Assembly: GCA_964630665.1 (NCBI GenBank)
Contig: CAZVVN010000003.1
Coordinates: 1-64,000 of the forward strand
From: UBA9619 sp964630665
GTDB taxonomy: Bacteria; Pseudomonadota; Gammaproteobacteria; Arenicellales; UBA868
Direction: 5' to 3'
Length of the DNA: 64,000 nucleotides
How positions within the stretch are numbered: position 1 is the first letter of the stretch; each line of letters starts with the position of its first letter. The notes under the pieces are model-generated. The model worked only from the letters and a program-made list of their open reading frames with translations. It did not search any database and had not been told where the DNA came from. Both the position numbers and the translations under genes were made by a program. Positions 41,668 to 49,548 of this stretch are shown piece by piece.

Positions 41668-42594
41668 ATGGCGGTTGAAAAAGTTGCGATCCTGAGCCCC
41701 GGCGACATGGGGCACGCAGTCGGGCGCGCCCTGGCTGAACACGGTGTGGAGATCATCACTTGCCTTGCCGGGCGCAGTGAGCGTACGCAGGCGCTGGCCC
41801 GCGCTGCCGGCTTTAAAGAAGTGCCGACGCTGGAAGACCTGGTGAGTGAAGCAGAACTGGTCCTGTCGATTCTGGTGCCGGCCAATGCCGAGGCCTTTGC
41901 CCGGGAGCTCGCCGCGGCGCTTAAGAACACCGGTACCGAGCCGTACATCGCCGACTGCAACGCGATCTCGCCGATGCGCAGTGCGATGATCGAGGCCCTT
42001 ATCCAGTCGGCCGGCGGCAAGTTCATCGATGGCTCGATCATCGGCGGACCACCAGGAGCCGGTGTGCCGCCGCGACTTTACATTTCCGGTATCCATGCCG
42101 CGGCCATGCTGCCGCTGGACGGCAAGGGCATCGCCGTCAAGTCGCTCGGCGAGACCAGTGGCAGGGCCTCTGGCATCAAGATGTGCTACGCCGCCTTGAC
42201 CAAGGGCACCAGTACGCTGCAGGTCGCCCTGCTGACGGTCGCTGAATCGCTGGGCCTGAGCGATGAACTGCGCGAGGAGTTTGCCTACAGCCAGGCGGCC
42301 GCGCTGAAAAGCATGGAGGCTTCCATTCCGAGGCTGCCGCCGAACGCGCACCGTTGGATCGGCGAGATGGAGGAAATCGCGACCACCTTTGCAGGCCAGG
42401 GTGTGACACCGCATTTTCACCTGGGCGCTGCGGCGGTCTACCGGCTGCTGGAGGCAACTCCGTTTGCCGATGAAAGCCCCGAGACCATCGATCCGGAGCG
42501 TACTTTGGCACAAACCATCCAGGCGGCTGCGGCCCAGCTGCCTGTTGATTCCGGTCCGGGTAACGAAGCTCCCGGCGAAGAACCTTCGGCCTAG
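41668..42594 (+). CDS. NAD(P)-dependent oxidoreductase, 6PGDH/3HIBADH-like with DUF1932 C-terminus
   Basis: A 308-residue beta-hydroxyacid-dehydrogenase-like protein: N-terminal Rossmann motif LSPGDMGHAVG (9-19), an SIIGGPPG segment in place of the usual DAPVSGG, and a helical C-terminal domain (GIKMCYAALTKGTSTLQ, then FAYSQAAAL) of the DUF1932 type. The active-site Lys is probably Lys in GIKMCYAALTKG. A low-complexity acidic tail (PGNEAPGEEPSA) ends it. ATG at 41668 is unambiguous. It leads the operon-like series to 47393 and probably oxidises a 3-hydroxy acid. Confidence 0.83.
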   Translation: MAVEKVAILSPGDMGHAVGRALAEHGVEIITCLAGRSERTQALARAAGFKEVPTLEDLVSEAELVLSILVPANAEAFARELAAALKNTGTEPYIADCNAISPMRSAMIEALIQSAGGKFIDGSIIGGPPGAGVPPRLYISGIHAAAMLPLDGKGIAVKSLGETSGRASGIKMCYAALTKGTSTLQVALLTVAESLGLSDELREEFAYSQAAALKSMEASIPRLPPNAHRWIGEMEEIATTFAGQGVTPHFHLGAAAVYRLLEATPFADESPETIDPERTLAQTIQAAAAQLPVDSGPGNEAPGEEPSA

Positions 42595-42673
42595 TAGCGG
42601 ACGGAACCCGCATTCGTATTCGTTGGCAGTTGAGCTGGAAAGCCGGCGTTTCAGCGAGGGGCTTGCCATCGCG

Positions 42674-42713
42674 GGCGCGACGCGCCATTGTGTTCGGCCG
42701 GCCAGCCGGCCGA
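42674..42713. repeat. Two adjacent GC-rich inverted repeats
   Basis: GGCGCG-A-CGCGCC at 42674-42686 and TCGGCCGGC-CA-GCCGGCCGA at 42694-42713 lie in the 195-base gap between the DUF1932-type dehydrogenase and the alpha/beta hydrolase. They could be transcript-end hairpins, REP-like elements or binding sites. No T-run follows. Nothing else is recognised in this gap. Confidence 0.4.
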
Positions 42714-42789
42714 GCGTAGAGGTCCGGCCGGTTTCGCGGGCTGACAGGCAATAAGCCCAAACACGGTTTAAAAACTGGGGGATTGAACC

Positions 42790-43578
42790 ATGCAGGTCCA
42801 GGCAAACGGTATTTCCATGTGTTACACCAGCGATGGACCGGCCGATGCACCGGTCGTGGTGATGAGCCACTCGCTGTCGGCGAACCTTACGATGTGGGAC
42901 TGGCAGATGCCGGTTCTTTCGCCCTACCGCGTGGTGCGCTATGACACCCGCGGGCACGGCGGTACCGATGCGCCGGCGGATGACTATACGCTGGATCTTC
43001 TGGCCGACGATCTGTTTGCTCTGCTCGATGCGCTTGGGCTGGAGGCGGTCCACTACGTCGGGCTGTCGATGGGCGGCATGATCGGCCAGACCGCCGCCGT
43101 CAAGGACCAGAGCCGTTTTCTTTCGCTCAGTTTGTGCGACACCTCCAGTGCAGTGCCCGAAGCGTTGCGCGGCACCTGGAAGGATCGTATCGATGCGGCA
43201 AGATCCAGCGGGATGGAGTCACTGGTAGATGGGACTATCGATCGGTGGTTCTCGGCGGATTACCAGGTCCGCTCGAGTGCGGAAGTCGACAAGGTCCGCG
43301 ACATGATTCGCGCAACGCCGGTCGAAGGCTACTGTGGCTGCTGTCACGCGATCATGGGGCTGAACGTCACCGACCGCCTGCCCTCGATCAGCGTGCCCAC
43401 TCTGCTGATCGTCGGTGAAGACGACCCCGGCACGCCGGTTGCTGCGCACGAGTTGATCAACCGGCAGATTGCAGGTTCGGAGCTGGTAGTGATTCCGGAT
43501 GCGCTGCACTTCTCGAACGTCGAGCAGCAGGGCGCATTCAACGACGCGCTGACCGGGTTTCTGGCCCGCTGCGTCTGA
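42790..43578 (+). CDS. Alpha/beta hydrolase, 3-oxoadipate enol-lactonase-like
   Basis: A 262-residue hydrolase. The nucleophile elbow is GLSMGG with Ser93; the acid lies in GEDDPGTPV, and the catalytic His is about residue 240 in ALHFSNVEQ. The pattern MCYTSDGP, SHSLSANLTMWDWQMP and YDTRGHGGTDAP closely follows PcaD-type enol-lactonases. No other protocatechuate-branch gene is present, so it may open another lactone. The ATG at 42790 follows a GGGGGA stretch. An SDR gene follows 31 bases later. Confidence 0.86.
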   Translation: MQVQANGISMCYTSDGPADAPVVVMSHSLSANLTMWDWQMPVLSPYRVVRYDTRGHGGTDAPADDYTLDLLADDLFALLDALGLEAVHYVGLSMGGMIGQTAAVKDQSRFLSLSLCDTSSAVPEALRGTWKDRIDAARSSGMESLVDGTIDRWFSADYQVRSSAEVDKVRDMIRATPVEGYCGCCHAIMGLNVTDRLPSISVPTLLIVGEDDPGTPVAAHELINRQIAGSELVVIPDALHFSNVEQQGAFNDALTGFLARCV

Positions 43579-43609
43579 GCTTTTACTCGGGGATAAAGAG
43601 GAGTCCAGC

Positions 43610-44377
43610 ATGGATCTTTTTGATCTTAAAGAGCGGGTGGCAATCGTCACCGGCGGAAACGGCGGGATCGGGCTCGGCATGGCCGAGGGCCTGGCCGGGG
43701 CCGGTGCGTCGGTGGTCGTAGCGGCGCGCGATGCGGCAAAAGGCGAAGCGGCGGTCGAGTCACTCAAGGGCCTGGGGGTGCGCTCCGGCTTTGTGGCGCT
43801 TCAGGCGCGGGATGAGGTGTCGTGCCGGAGACTCATCGAGACTGTGATCAGTGACTTCGGGCGGGTCGATGTGCTGGTGAATAACGCCGGCACCAATGTC
43901 CGCAAGCAGCCGGAGGAATACACCCTCGGCGAGTGGCAGGAAGTCATCGAGACCAACCTGACCAGTGCGTTCATGCTCAGCCAGGGTGTTTACCCGCACA
44001 TGAAAAGTGCCGGCGGGGGCAAAATCATCAATATCGGATCGATGATGTCAATTTTCGGGGCATCGTTCACGGTGCCCTACGCATCCAGCAAGGGCGGTAT
44101 CGTGCAGATGACCAAGGGCATGGCCTGCGCGTGGGGTAAGGACAACATTCAGGTCAATGCTGTGCTGCCGGGCTGGATCGACACCGAGCTGACCCGCAGA
44201 GGGAGACGGCAGGTCGAAGGCCTACACGAACGGGTCGAGGCGCGGACCCCTGCCGGGCGCTGGGGCATTCCGGGTGACCTATCGGGTATTGCGGTGTTTC
44301 TGGCCTCGGCTGCTTCGGATTTTCTGACCGGCACGGCCATCCCGGTCGACGGCGGTTACTCGGTCCAGGGAGGATGA
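43610..44377 (+). CDS. SDR family oxidoreductase (KduD-like)
   Basis: A 255-residue classical SDR. It has TGGNGGIGLGMAEGL (15-29), NNAGTN near 95-100, the Ser in IGSMMS, and YASSK as an intact Tyr-x-x-x-Lys. Sequence flavour is of 2-deoxy-D-gluconate/2-dehydro-3-deoxygluconate 5-dehydrogenases and glucose-dehydrogenase-like proteins. GAGGAG precedes the ATG at 43610. The next start lies one base past its stop, so translation is coupled to the binding-fold protein downstream. Substrate probably a hydroxy acid or sugar acid. Confidence 0.87.
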   Translation: MDLFDLKERVAIVTGGNGGIGLGMAEGLAGAGASVVVAARDAAKGEAAVESLKGLGVRSGFVALQARDEVSCRRLIETVISDFGRVDVLVNNAGTNVRKQPEEYTLGEWQEVIETNLTSAFMLSQGVYPHMKSAGGGKIINIGSMMSIFGASFTVPYASSKGGIVQMTKGMACAWGKDNIQVNAVLPGWIDTELTRRGRRQVEGLHERVEARTPAGRWGIPGDLSGIAVFLASAASDFLTGTAIPVDGGYSVQGG

Positions 44378-44378
44378 G

Positions 44379-45269
44379 ATGAGCATCGATACCGTCCGGA
44401 TCCAGTTCACCCGTTTCTCGGCCTTTTACTCGCCGCTGATCGCAACCATCTGCGGGGGCTTTCTGGCGGCGGAAGGACTTGCGGGTGAGTCGTCGGTTTC
44501 CCGACCCGGGGTGTCTGCCATCAAGGCGCTGAGCGAAGGTGAGGTCGACGTCGTGCAGTCCGCGCCCAGCCAGGCCTTCGCCTTTGCCGAACGCGGTGAG
44601 ACGCCGCCGGCGCTGCACTTTGCCCAGATCAACTGCACCGACGGCTTCTTCCTGGTCGGGCGTGAGCCGGAATCTGCGTTCGATCTCAGTAATCTCGCCG
44701 GACGGCGGGTGATTGTCGACCATGGCGGCCAGCCGCTGCACATGTTCCGTTATGCCTGTCACAAAGGCGGGGTCGATTATTCGTCTCTGGAGGCGATCGA
44801 CGCCGGGCCCACCGATGACATGATCGCCGCGTTCCGGGCAGGCGAAGGTGACTACATTCATCTGCAGGGCCCGGCCCCGCAGCAGCTTGAAGCGGACGGT
44901 GTAGGTTCGATCGTCGGCCGGGTCGGCGACTGGGTTGGCCGCTGTGCGTTCTCGAGTCTGGCCTCCACTCCGGCGTGGCTGGCGGGCAGGCCGGCGGCCG
45001 CCTTCATGCGCGCCTTCCGTAACGCCCGGCAGTGGGTCGCCGAAGCGCCGCCGCAGGAGGTCGCCGAATCCGAGCGGTCGTATTTTCCAGATGTCCCGCC
45101 CGCGGTGCTGGCCGATACCATTGCTGCCTACCAGAACCTTGGCTGCTGGTCGTCGCAGGTCGAGATCGTCCCACACGAGCTGGCTGTCAGTATCGATGTG
45201 TTTCGACTGGCCGGTGTGGTCTCCGGAGAGGTGGATGCCGCTCTGGTGGCAATGGTGCCGCCTGGCTGA
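44379..45269 (+). CDS. NMT1/THI5-like periplasmic-binding-fold protein without signal peptide
   Basis: A 296-residue protein with the two-lobed binding fold of the NMT1/SsuA/THI5 group: FYSPLIATICGGFLAAEGL near the start, then AIKALSEGEVDVVQSAPSQA, then GFFLVGREP and LAGRRVIVDHGGQPLHMF. It starts directly with MSIDTVRIQFTRF, with no hydrophobic leader or lipobox, and no ABC permease or ATPase is nearby. That argues for a cytoplasmic protein, either a ligand sensor or a binding-fold enzyme; characterised examples of the latter include THI5 and 4,5-dihydroxyphthalate decarboxylase. Coupled to the SDR upstream (one base apart) and to the CoA transferase downstream (four bases). Confidence 0.75.
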   Translation: MSIDTVRIQFTRFSAFYSPLIATICGGFLAAEGLAGESSVSRPGVSAIKALSEGEVDVVQSAPSQAFAFAERGETPPALHFAQINCTDGFFLVGREPESAFDLSNLAGRRVIVDHGGQPLHMFRYACHKGGVDYSSLEAIDAGPTDDMIAAFRAGEGDYIHLQGPAPQQLEADGVGSIVGRVGDWVGRCAFSSLASTPAWLAGRPAAAFMRAFRNARQWVAEAPPQEVAESERSYFPDVPPAVLADTIAAYQNLGCWSSQVEIVPHELAVSIDVFRLAGVVSGEVDAALVAMVPPG

Positions 45270-45273
45270 TACC

Positions 45274-46509
45274 TTGACATCAGAGGATCCATTCGGCCTG
45301 GCGGCGGTCGATTTCGCCAGGGACGCACCGGCGCCGCTCGACGGGGTGCGAATTCTCGATCTCTCCCGTCTGGTGGCCGGCAACGCGCTGACCCATGTGC
45401 TGGCGGATTTTGGCGCCGAGGTGATCAAGGTGGAGCGCCCGGGGCAAGGTGATGACCTTCGCAACTGGCGGGTCGAAGGGGTGAGCATTCACTGGAAGGT
45501 CTACGCCCGAAACAAGAAAAGCATCACCCTCAACATGCGTCATGCCAGGGGCCGGGCACTGCTGCTCGATCTGGTCCGCACGGCCCAGGTTCTGGTCGAG
45601 AACTTCGTGCCGGGGACACTGGAGAAGTGGAATCTGGGGCCTGATGTGCTGCACGAGGTCAACCCGTCACTCGTCATTGTGCGGATCTCCGGTTGGGGCC
45701 AGATCGGCCCGGACCGCAACCTGCCGGGATTCGGCAGCCTGGTCGAGGCCCGTACCGGTTTTGCCGAGATCAACGGTTTTGCCGACCGGCCGCCGGTGCT
45801 GCCGCCGCTGGCGCTCGCCGACATGGTGGCCGGGCTCTACGGCGGGGTCGCCACGCTGGTGGCACTGCGCCACTGCGAGGTCAAAGGCGGTAAAGGCCAG
45901 GTGGTCGACCTGCCGCTGTTCGATCCTCTGCTGTCCATCCTGGGGCCCCAGGCGGCGCTCTATGAACTCACCGGCGAGCTGCCGGCACGTACCGGTAGCC
46001 GCTCGACCCTGACTGCGCCGAGGAACACCTACCGCTGCCGCGACGGGTGTTACGTGGCGTTGTCCGCATCGATGCAGTCGATGTACGAACGGCTGATGCG
46101 CACGATCGGTCAGGCGGAACTGATCAGCGATCCCAGGTTCCTGACCAACGCCGACCGGGTGCGCAATAACGACCAGCTGGACCCGATCGTCGGTGCCTTC
46201 ATCGAAAGTTACGATCAGGCTGAGGCGCTCGAGATATTCCGCGAGGCCGGGGTCACGGTGGGGCCGGTGCACGACACGGTCGGAATGTTGCACGACCCGC
46301 TGGTCCGCGAGAACCAGGTGATGGTGCGCCTGCCGGACGAGGAGGTCGGCAGCGTTGCAATGCATAACGTCGCCGCGAGGCTGTCCGAGACGCCGGGCCT
46401 GATCCGCAGTCCGGCCCCGGCGCTTGGCGAGCACAACCGCGAAATACTGGCAGGCCTTGGCCTGGATGATGAGGCGGTCGATGTCCTGGCCGCGGAAGAG
46501 GTGATCTGA
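45274..46509 (+). CDS. CaiB/BaiF family (class III) CoA transferase
   Basis: A 411-residue class III CoA transferase that moves CoA between carboxylic acids through an aspartyl-CoA anhydride. The probable nucleophile is Asp183 in LALADMVAGLYGG; VLADFGAEVIKVERPGQGD near 42-60 is the family hallmark. TTG at 45274 is the proposed start, four bases after the previous stop, and gives a typical N-terminus; no ATG fits and the ribosome site is weak. The stop shares one base with the lyase start. Pairing with a CoA-ester lyase is as in malyl-CoA and citramalyl-CoA pathways. Confidence 0.87.
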   Translation: MTSEDPFGLAAVDFARDAPAPLDGVRILDLSRLVAGNALTHVLADFGAEVIKVERPGQGDDLRNWRVEGVSIHWKVYARNKKSITLNMRHARGRALLLDLVRTAQVLVENFVPGTLEKWNLGPDVLHEVNPSLVIVRISGWGQIGPDRNLPGFGSLVEARTGFAEINGFADRPPVLPPLALADMVAGLYGGVATLVALRHCEVKGGKGQVVDLPLFDPLLSILGPQAALYELTGELPARTGSRSTLTAPRNTYRCRDGCYVALSASMQSMYERLMRTIGQAELISDPRFLTNADRVRNNDQLDPIVGAFIESYDQAEALEIFREAGVTVGPVHDTVGMLHDPLVRENQVMVRLPDEEVGSVAMHNVAARLSETPGLIRSPAPALGEHNREILAGLGLDDEAVDVLAAEEVI

Positions 46510-47393
46510 TGAACGAAGAACTGCCGCTGTGGCGCTCGATTCTGTTCGTGCCAGCCAACGTCGATCGCTTTATCGACGGTGCTGCCGGGCGGGGTGCTGA
46601 CGCTTACATACTGGATCTGGAAGACAGTGTACCGATGGCCGGGAAGGCCTCTGCCCGGGAAGGTCTTCAGGATGCCGTGCGCCGTCTGGACCAGGCGGGC
46701 GTCGATGTGCTGGTGCGAATCAACCGCCCGTGGCGACTCGCGCTGCGTGATGTCGAAGCCGCGGTCAGTGCTGAGGTGTGTGCCCTGGCGCTGCCCAAGA
46801 CACCGGACCCGGGTCATGTCTGTGCCATGGCCGAGATCATCGATGAACTGGAGGTGGAGCGCGGGCTTGTCAACGGCCACACCCGCCTGATCGTCATGAT
46901 CGAGACGCCCGGGGCTTACTTTCAGGCGCGTGAGATCGCCGCGGCCCACCCCAGGGTGATGGCGATGACGCTGGGGCAGGAGGACTTCTCGCTGGAGACG
47001 GGTATGCTGCCCGAGCCGGAGGGGTTGTTCACTCCGGCGCTGCAGGTGATGCTGGCTGCCCGGGCAGCCGGCGTGGTGCCGCTGGGATTCGTCGGTTCGA
47101 TCGCCGAGTACAGCGACGAGGAGAAGTTCCGCGGCATGATCCGGCAGGCCCGGCGTCTGGGCTTCGCCGGCTCGTTCTGCATTCACCCGCTGCAGGTAAA
47201 GGTGCTGAATGAGGAGATGATGCCGAGCGTGGCTGAGGTCTCAGAGGCCGGCGAGATCGTCGCGGTTTATGAGCAGGCGAAAGCCGAGGGCCGGGGTTCG
47301 GTGGAACATCGGGGCAAGATGCTGGACGAGCCGATCGTGCAGCGGGCGAGCCGGCTTCTGGCCCAGCACAGCCGCTTCAAGGATCGCTCATGA
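46509..47393 (+). CDS. CoA ester lyase (HpcH/HpaI, citrate lyase beta family)
   Basis: A 294-residue TIM-barrel lyase of the CitE/malyl-CoA family, cleaving a 3-hydroxyacyl-CoA to acetyl-CoA or propionyl-CoA plus a 2-oxo acid. Visible motifs are LFVPANVDRF, LDLEDSVP (Mg-binding acidic residues), VMIETPGAY and GSFCIHPLQVKVLNE, in the expected order. Its ATG overlaps the CoA transferase stop by one base, so equimolar production is likely. Candidates are L-malyl-CoA, citramalyl-CoA or a related ester; choosing among them needs substrate data. Last gene of this series. Confidence 0.88.
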   Translation: MNEELPLWRSILFVPANVDRFIDGAAGRGADAYILDLEDSVPMAGKASAREGLQDAVRRLDQAGVDVLVRINRPWRLALRDVEAAVSAEVCALALPKTPDPGHVCAMAEIIDELEVERGLVNGHTRLIVMIETPGAYFQAREIAAAHPRVMAMTLGQEDFSLETGMLPEPEGLFTPALQVMLAARAAGVVPLGFVGSIAEYSDEEKFRGMIRQARRLGFAGSFCIHPLQVKVLNEEMMPSVAEVSEAGEIVAVYEQAKAEGRGSVEHRGKMLDEPIVQRASRLLAQHSRFKDRS

Positions 47394-47449
47394 TTGAGAG
47401 TGCTGACGTGCTGATCTGACTATCGGGTATCGGCGGCTAACCCAGCGGT

Positions 47450-47800
47450 TCAGTCGCAGGGATAGTCGGTGATCAGCGCTAACAGCAAGGCGAGTTCTGT
47501 AGGCGGATTGTCTTTCAGTTTCTGGGGATTCTTCTCAAAGAATTCTTTAATAATAGCAATAGGCTGCTCCTGAAATTCCGCACCTTCTGGCATGCAGTAG
47601 GCTGGTTGCCCGCCGGTGTTTTCCAAGTAGGTGTTCATCCATGCGAGTCCACGTATCACGCCAAGGTAATAGGCTTTGTTAGCGGGCTCCTCCAGTGCAC
47701 CCGATTCGTTCCAGTTCATGAACTTTGTAGCAAAGACCTCGGCTGTGGCGGTCGGCAGGTTGAGTAACAGTCCCACGAATAGAACAATTGAAGGCCACAT
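47450..47800 (-). CDS. Rap1a/Tai immunity-domain-like secreted protein
   Basis: A 116-residue protein with a signal peptide (MWPSIVLFVGLLLNLPTATA, cleavage likely before EVF). The mature part carries YYLGVIRGLAWM, QPAYCMPEGAEFQEQ and a terminal TDYPCD, the two-cysteine pattern of the Rap1a/Tai domain found in immunity proteins against type VI secreted amidases and in many uncharacterised periplasmic proteins. The stretch is visibly richer in A and T, with unlike codon use (for example AAT, TTA), than its surroundings. No effector gene lies alongside, so an immunity role is not supported. Start ATG at 47800. Confidence 0.7.
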   Translation of the reverse strand: MWPSIVLFVGLLLNLPTATAEVFATKFMNWNESGALEEPANKAYYLGVIRGLAWMNTYLENTGGQPAYCMPEGAEFQEQPIAIIKEFFEKNPQKLKDNPPTELALLLALITDYPCD

Positions 47801-47841
47801 GAGTTTGATGGTCCGGGTGCGCTGGCATAGGCTCGATCTAT

Positions 47842-48222
47842 CTAGCCGATCGTTTTCCAGTAGGTGTCCTTCTTGCTGACCAGGCCGTCGCGGAACTCCC
47901 ACAGATCGCAGCCCAGGTATTCGAAAGGCTCGCCGCTGCGCGGCGTGCCCCGTACCACCCATTCTGAGAGCGCCTTGGTGTCCTCGAAGATCCAGTGGCG
48001 CATCTCCTCCCAGCGCATGTCGGGAATCTCTTCGTAGCGGGCGGTCAGTATTGCGCCGATGGCCGCCTTGCCGGTACAGCGGCGGCCCTCGGGCGCATTC
48101 GGGCCGCGCGCCATCAGCCACACGCAGTCCTCGGTAAAGTGCGACAGGATGGTGTCGACGTCATGGGTGTTGAAAGCGATCTGGATCGCGTCCAGCAGTT
48201 CGGTGTTGATAGGTCGTGCCAT
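47842..48222 (-). CDS. SnoaL-like/NTF2-fold protein
   Basis: A 126-residue single-domain protein of the nuclear transport factor 2-like (SnoaL) fold. It opens with MARPINTELLDAIQIAF and shows HDVDTILSHFTEDCVWL, then KAAIGAILTARYEEIPD and a strand-rich C-terminal half containing YLGCDLWEFRDG. Members range from polyketide cyclases to dehydratases and binding proteins. GGAG precedes the ATG at 48222; a GTG four codons earlier is possible. Function unknown; same strand as the small hypothetical upstream. Confidence 0.8.
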   Translation of the reverse strand: MARPINTELLDAIQIAFNTHDVDTILSHFTEDCVWLMARGPNAPEGRRCTGKAAIGAILTARYEEIPDMRWEEMRHWIFEDTKALSEWVVRGTPRSGEPFEYLGCDLWEFRDGLVSKKDTYWKTIG

Positions 48223-48282
48223 GAGTGTCTCCACGGGTTGAGGTACAGCTCCGGGCGGGCCGGCGTTTCACCTCGTTGTTAC

Positions 48283-48555
48283 CTACCCCGGCGGTGCCAT
48301 GGGCTCGATCGTATATACATCGTGGTGATCCACGTACGGTTCGGTCATCTTCTGGAATTCCGGGTCGTTCAGTCGCTGGCCGAGTGCCGCCATGTCCACA
48401 TCAAAAAGCGCGATGATGGCCGTCCGCTCGTCGACCTTGCCGACCATCGTGCGGGCTTCGTCACAAAGATCGCCCCGTGGGCCTGCGTCAGCATCGAACA
48501 GGCCCTTCCATTCCTCGTAACTACTTTTAATGTGTGCGGTAATCATCAGGTCCAT
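48283..48555 (-). CDS. Small hypothetical protein
   Basis: A 90-residue protein that I cannot assign. It begins MDLMITAHIKSSYEEWKGLF and continues with alternating strand and helix segments (TAIIALFDVDMAALGQRL, DPEFQKMTEPYVD, HHDVYTIEP). The pattern resembles small ferredoxin-like alpha/beta barrel proteins such as monooxygenase-associated dimers. The ATG at 48555 has a GGAG upstream with good spacing. The 161-base gap before it, up to the enoyl-CoA hydratase stop, holds nothing recognisable. Confidence 0.65.
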   Translation of the reverse strand: MDLMITAHIKSSYEEWKGLFDADAGPRGDLCDEARTMVGKVDERTAIIALFDVDMAALGQRLNDPEFQKMTEPYVDHHDVYTIEPMAPPG

Positions 48556-48716
48556 GGGAACTCCTCGGTTGTTAGTGATCTGGAGCCGCCTATGCTAACC
48601 ATTTCCACTGTGCCCTGCAGGGTTAATACGGATCGGAACCAGGCTTGTTGAGGGCACCATAATCGCGGGCCGCAGCCGCTGGGTGGGCATGGCGGGCCCG
48701 AGTTCTCAGGGCCGGC

Positions 48717-49541
48717 TTACGATGGGTCGCAATCCCCGGCAAAGCGCCCGTCGCGCCAGGCGATCGCCGCACGCAGGCCTTCTTTTCGTGCGATGTCCAG
48801 AAACGCTGTCTTGCTCGGCATGCCTTCGCCCTCGATCCGGGTGTCGATCTCAAGCGCTTCGGCCAGCGCCTGGTCCATCCCCATGATGGTGTAGGCCCGG
48901 TTGATGGCCTGTTTGGTCTGGCGCATCAGCGGTCGGTCGACCCGGGCGAGTTGCCGGGCCACGGCCAGCGCCTCGTCGAGGTCCTGGCCTTCGGGCACCA
49001 CCCGGCTGATCAGTCCCATCTGCAGGGCGTCCGCCGCGCTGACGTTGTCGAGGCCGAGCAGTATGATCTCCTTGGCCTTTTTGGGGCCGACCAGCCAGGG
49101 CAGCAGCAGGCAGACGATGCCGGCCCCGAAGCGTAGTTCAGGCTCGCCGAACACGGCGTTCTCAGATGCGATGGTGATGTCGCAGGCCATCGCCAGTTCG
49201 CAGGCGCCGGCGAGCGCCGGCCCGTGTACCGCGGCCACGGTCGGCTTTTCCAGGTGCCAGAAGGCCATGCAGGCATCGAAATCGCGCTGCAGCACCGGCC
49301 GCCAAGCCTCGACCCCCTGCGGCCGGTTCTCGGCCTGGGCCTTGAGATCGAACCCGCTGGAGAAGGCAGTGCCGGCGCCGGTCAGTACCACGGCGCGGAC
49401 CGCCTCGTCGCCGGTTGCGCGGGCTGCGGCGGCGCTGAGTTCTTGGAGCATCTCCTGGCTCATGGCGTTGAGCCGTTCCGGGCAGTTCAGCGTGATCAGC
49501 GCGACTGGCCCATCGACCGCATAGCGCACCAGTTCGGTCAT
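48717..49541 (-). CDS. Enoyl-CoA hydratase/isomerase family protein
   Basis: A 274-residue crotonase-fold protein. It has TAFSSGFDLKAQAE for the oxyanion hole, GPALAGACELAMACDI, and both expected acids in FGEPELRFGAG and KKAKEIILLG. With the catalytic Glu pair present it could be a real hydratase, unlike the paralogue at 29958. The ATG at 49541 lies seven bases after the stop of the D-carbamoylase gene, so the two are probably cotranscribed. Hydrates or isomerises an enoyl-CoA; possibly linked to the CoA transferase/lyase pair at 45274-47393. Confidence 0.88.
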   Translation of the reverse strand: MTELVRYAVDGPVALITLNCPERLNAMSQEMLQELSAAAARATGDEAVRAVVLTGAGTAFSSGFDLKAQAENRPQGVEAWRPVLQRDFDACMAFWHLEKPTVAAVHGPALAGACELAMACDITIASENAVFGEPELRFGAGIVCLLLPWLVGPKKAKEIILLGLDNVSAADALQMGLISRVVPEGQDLDEALAVARQLARVDRPLMRQTKQAINRAYTIMGMDQALAEALEIDTRIEGEGMPSKTAFLDIARKEGLRAAIAWRDGRFAGDCDPS

Positions 49542-49548
49542 GACGGGC

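Noticed and set aside
41602..43053. A 483-codon open frame on the minus strand
   Set aside because: Overlaps the DUF1932-type dehydrogenase and the enol-lactonase start in antisense; no recognisable motif.
44154..45488. A 444-codon open frame on the minus strand
   Set aside because: Antisense to the binding-fold protein and CoA transferase; composition is typical of a shadow frame.
47450..47800. Type VI secretion effector-immunity pair
   Set aside because: Only an immunity-like domain is present; neighbouring genes are a SnoaL-like protein and a CoA-ester lyase, and no effector or T6SS structural gene is visible.
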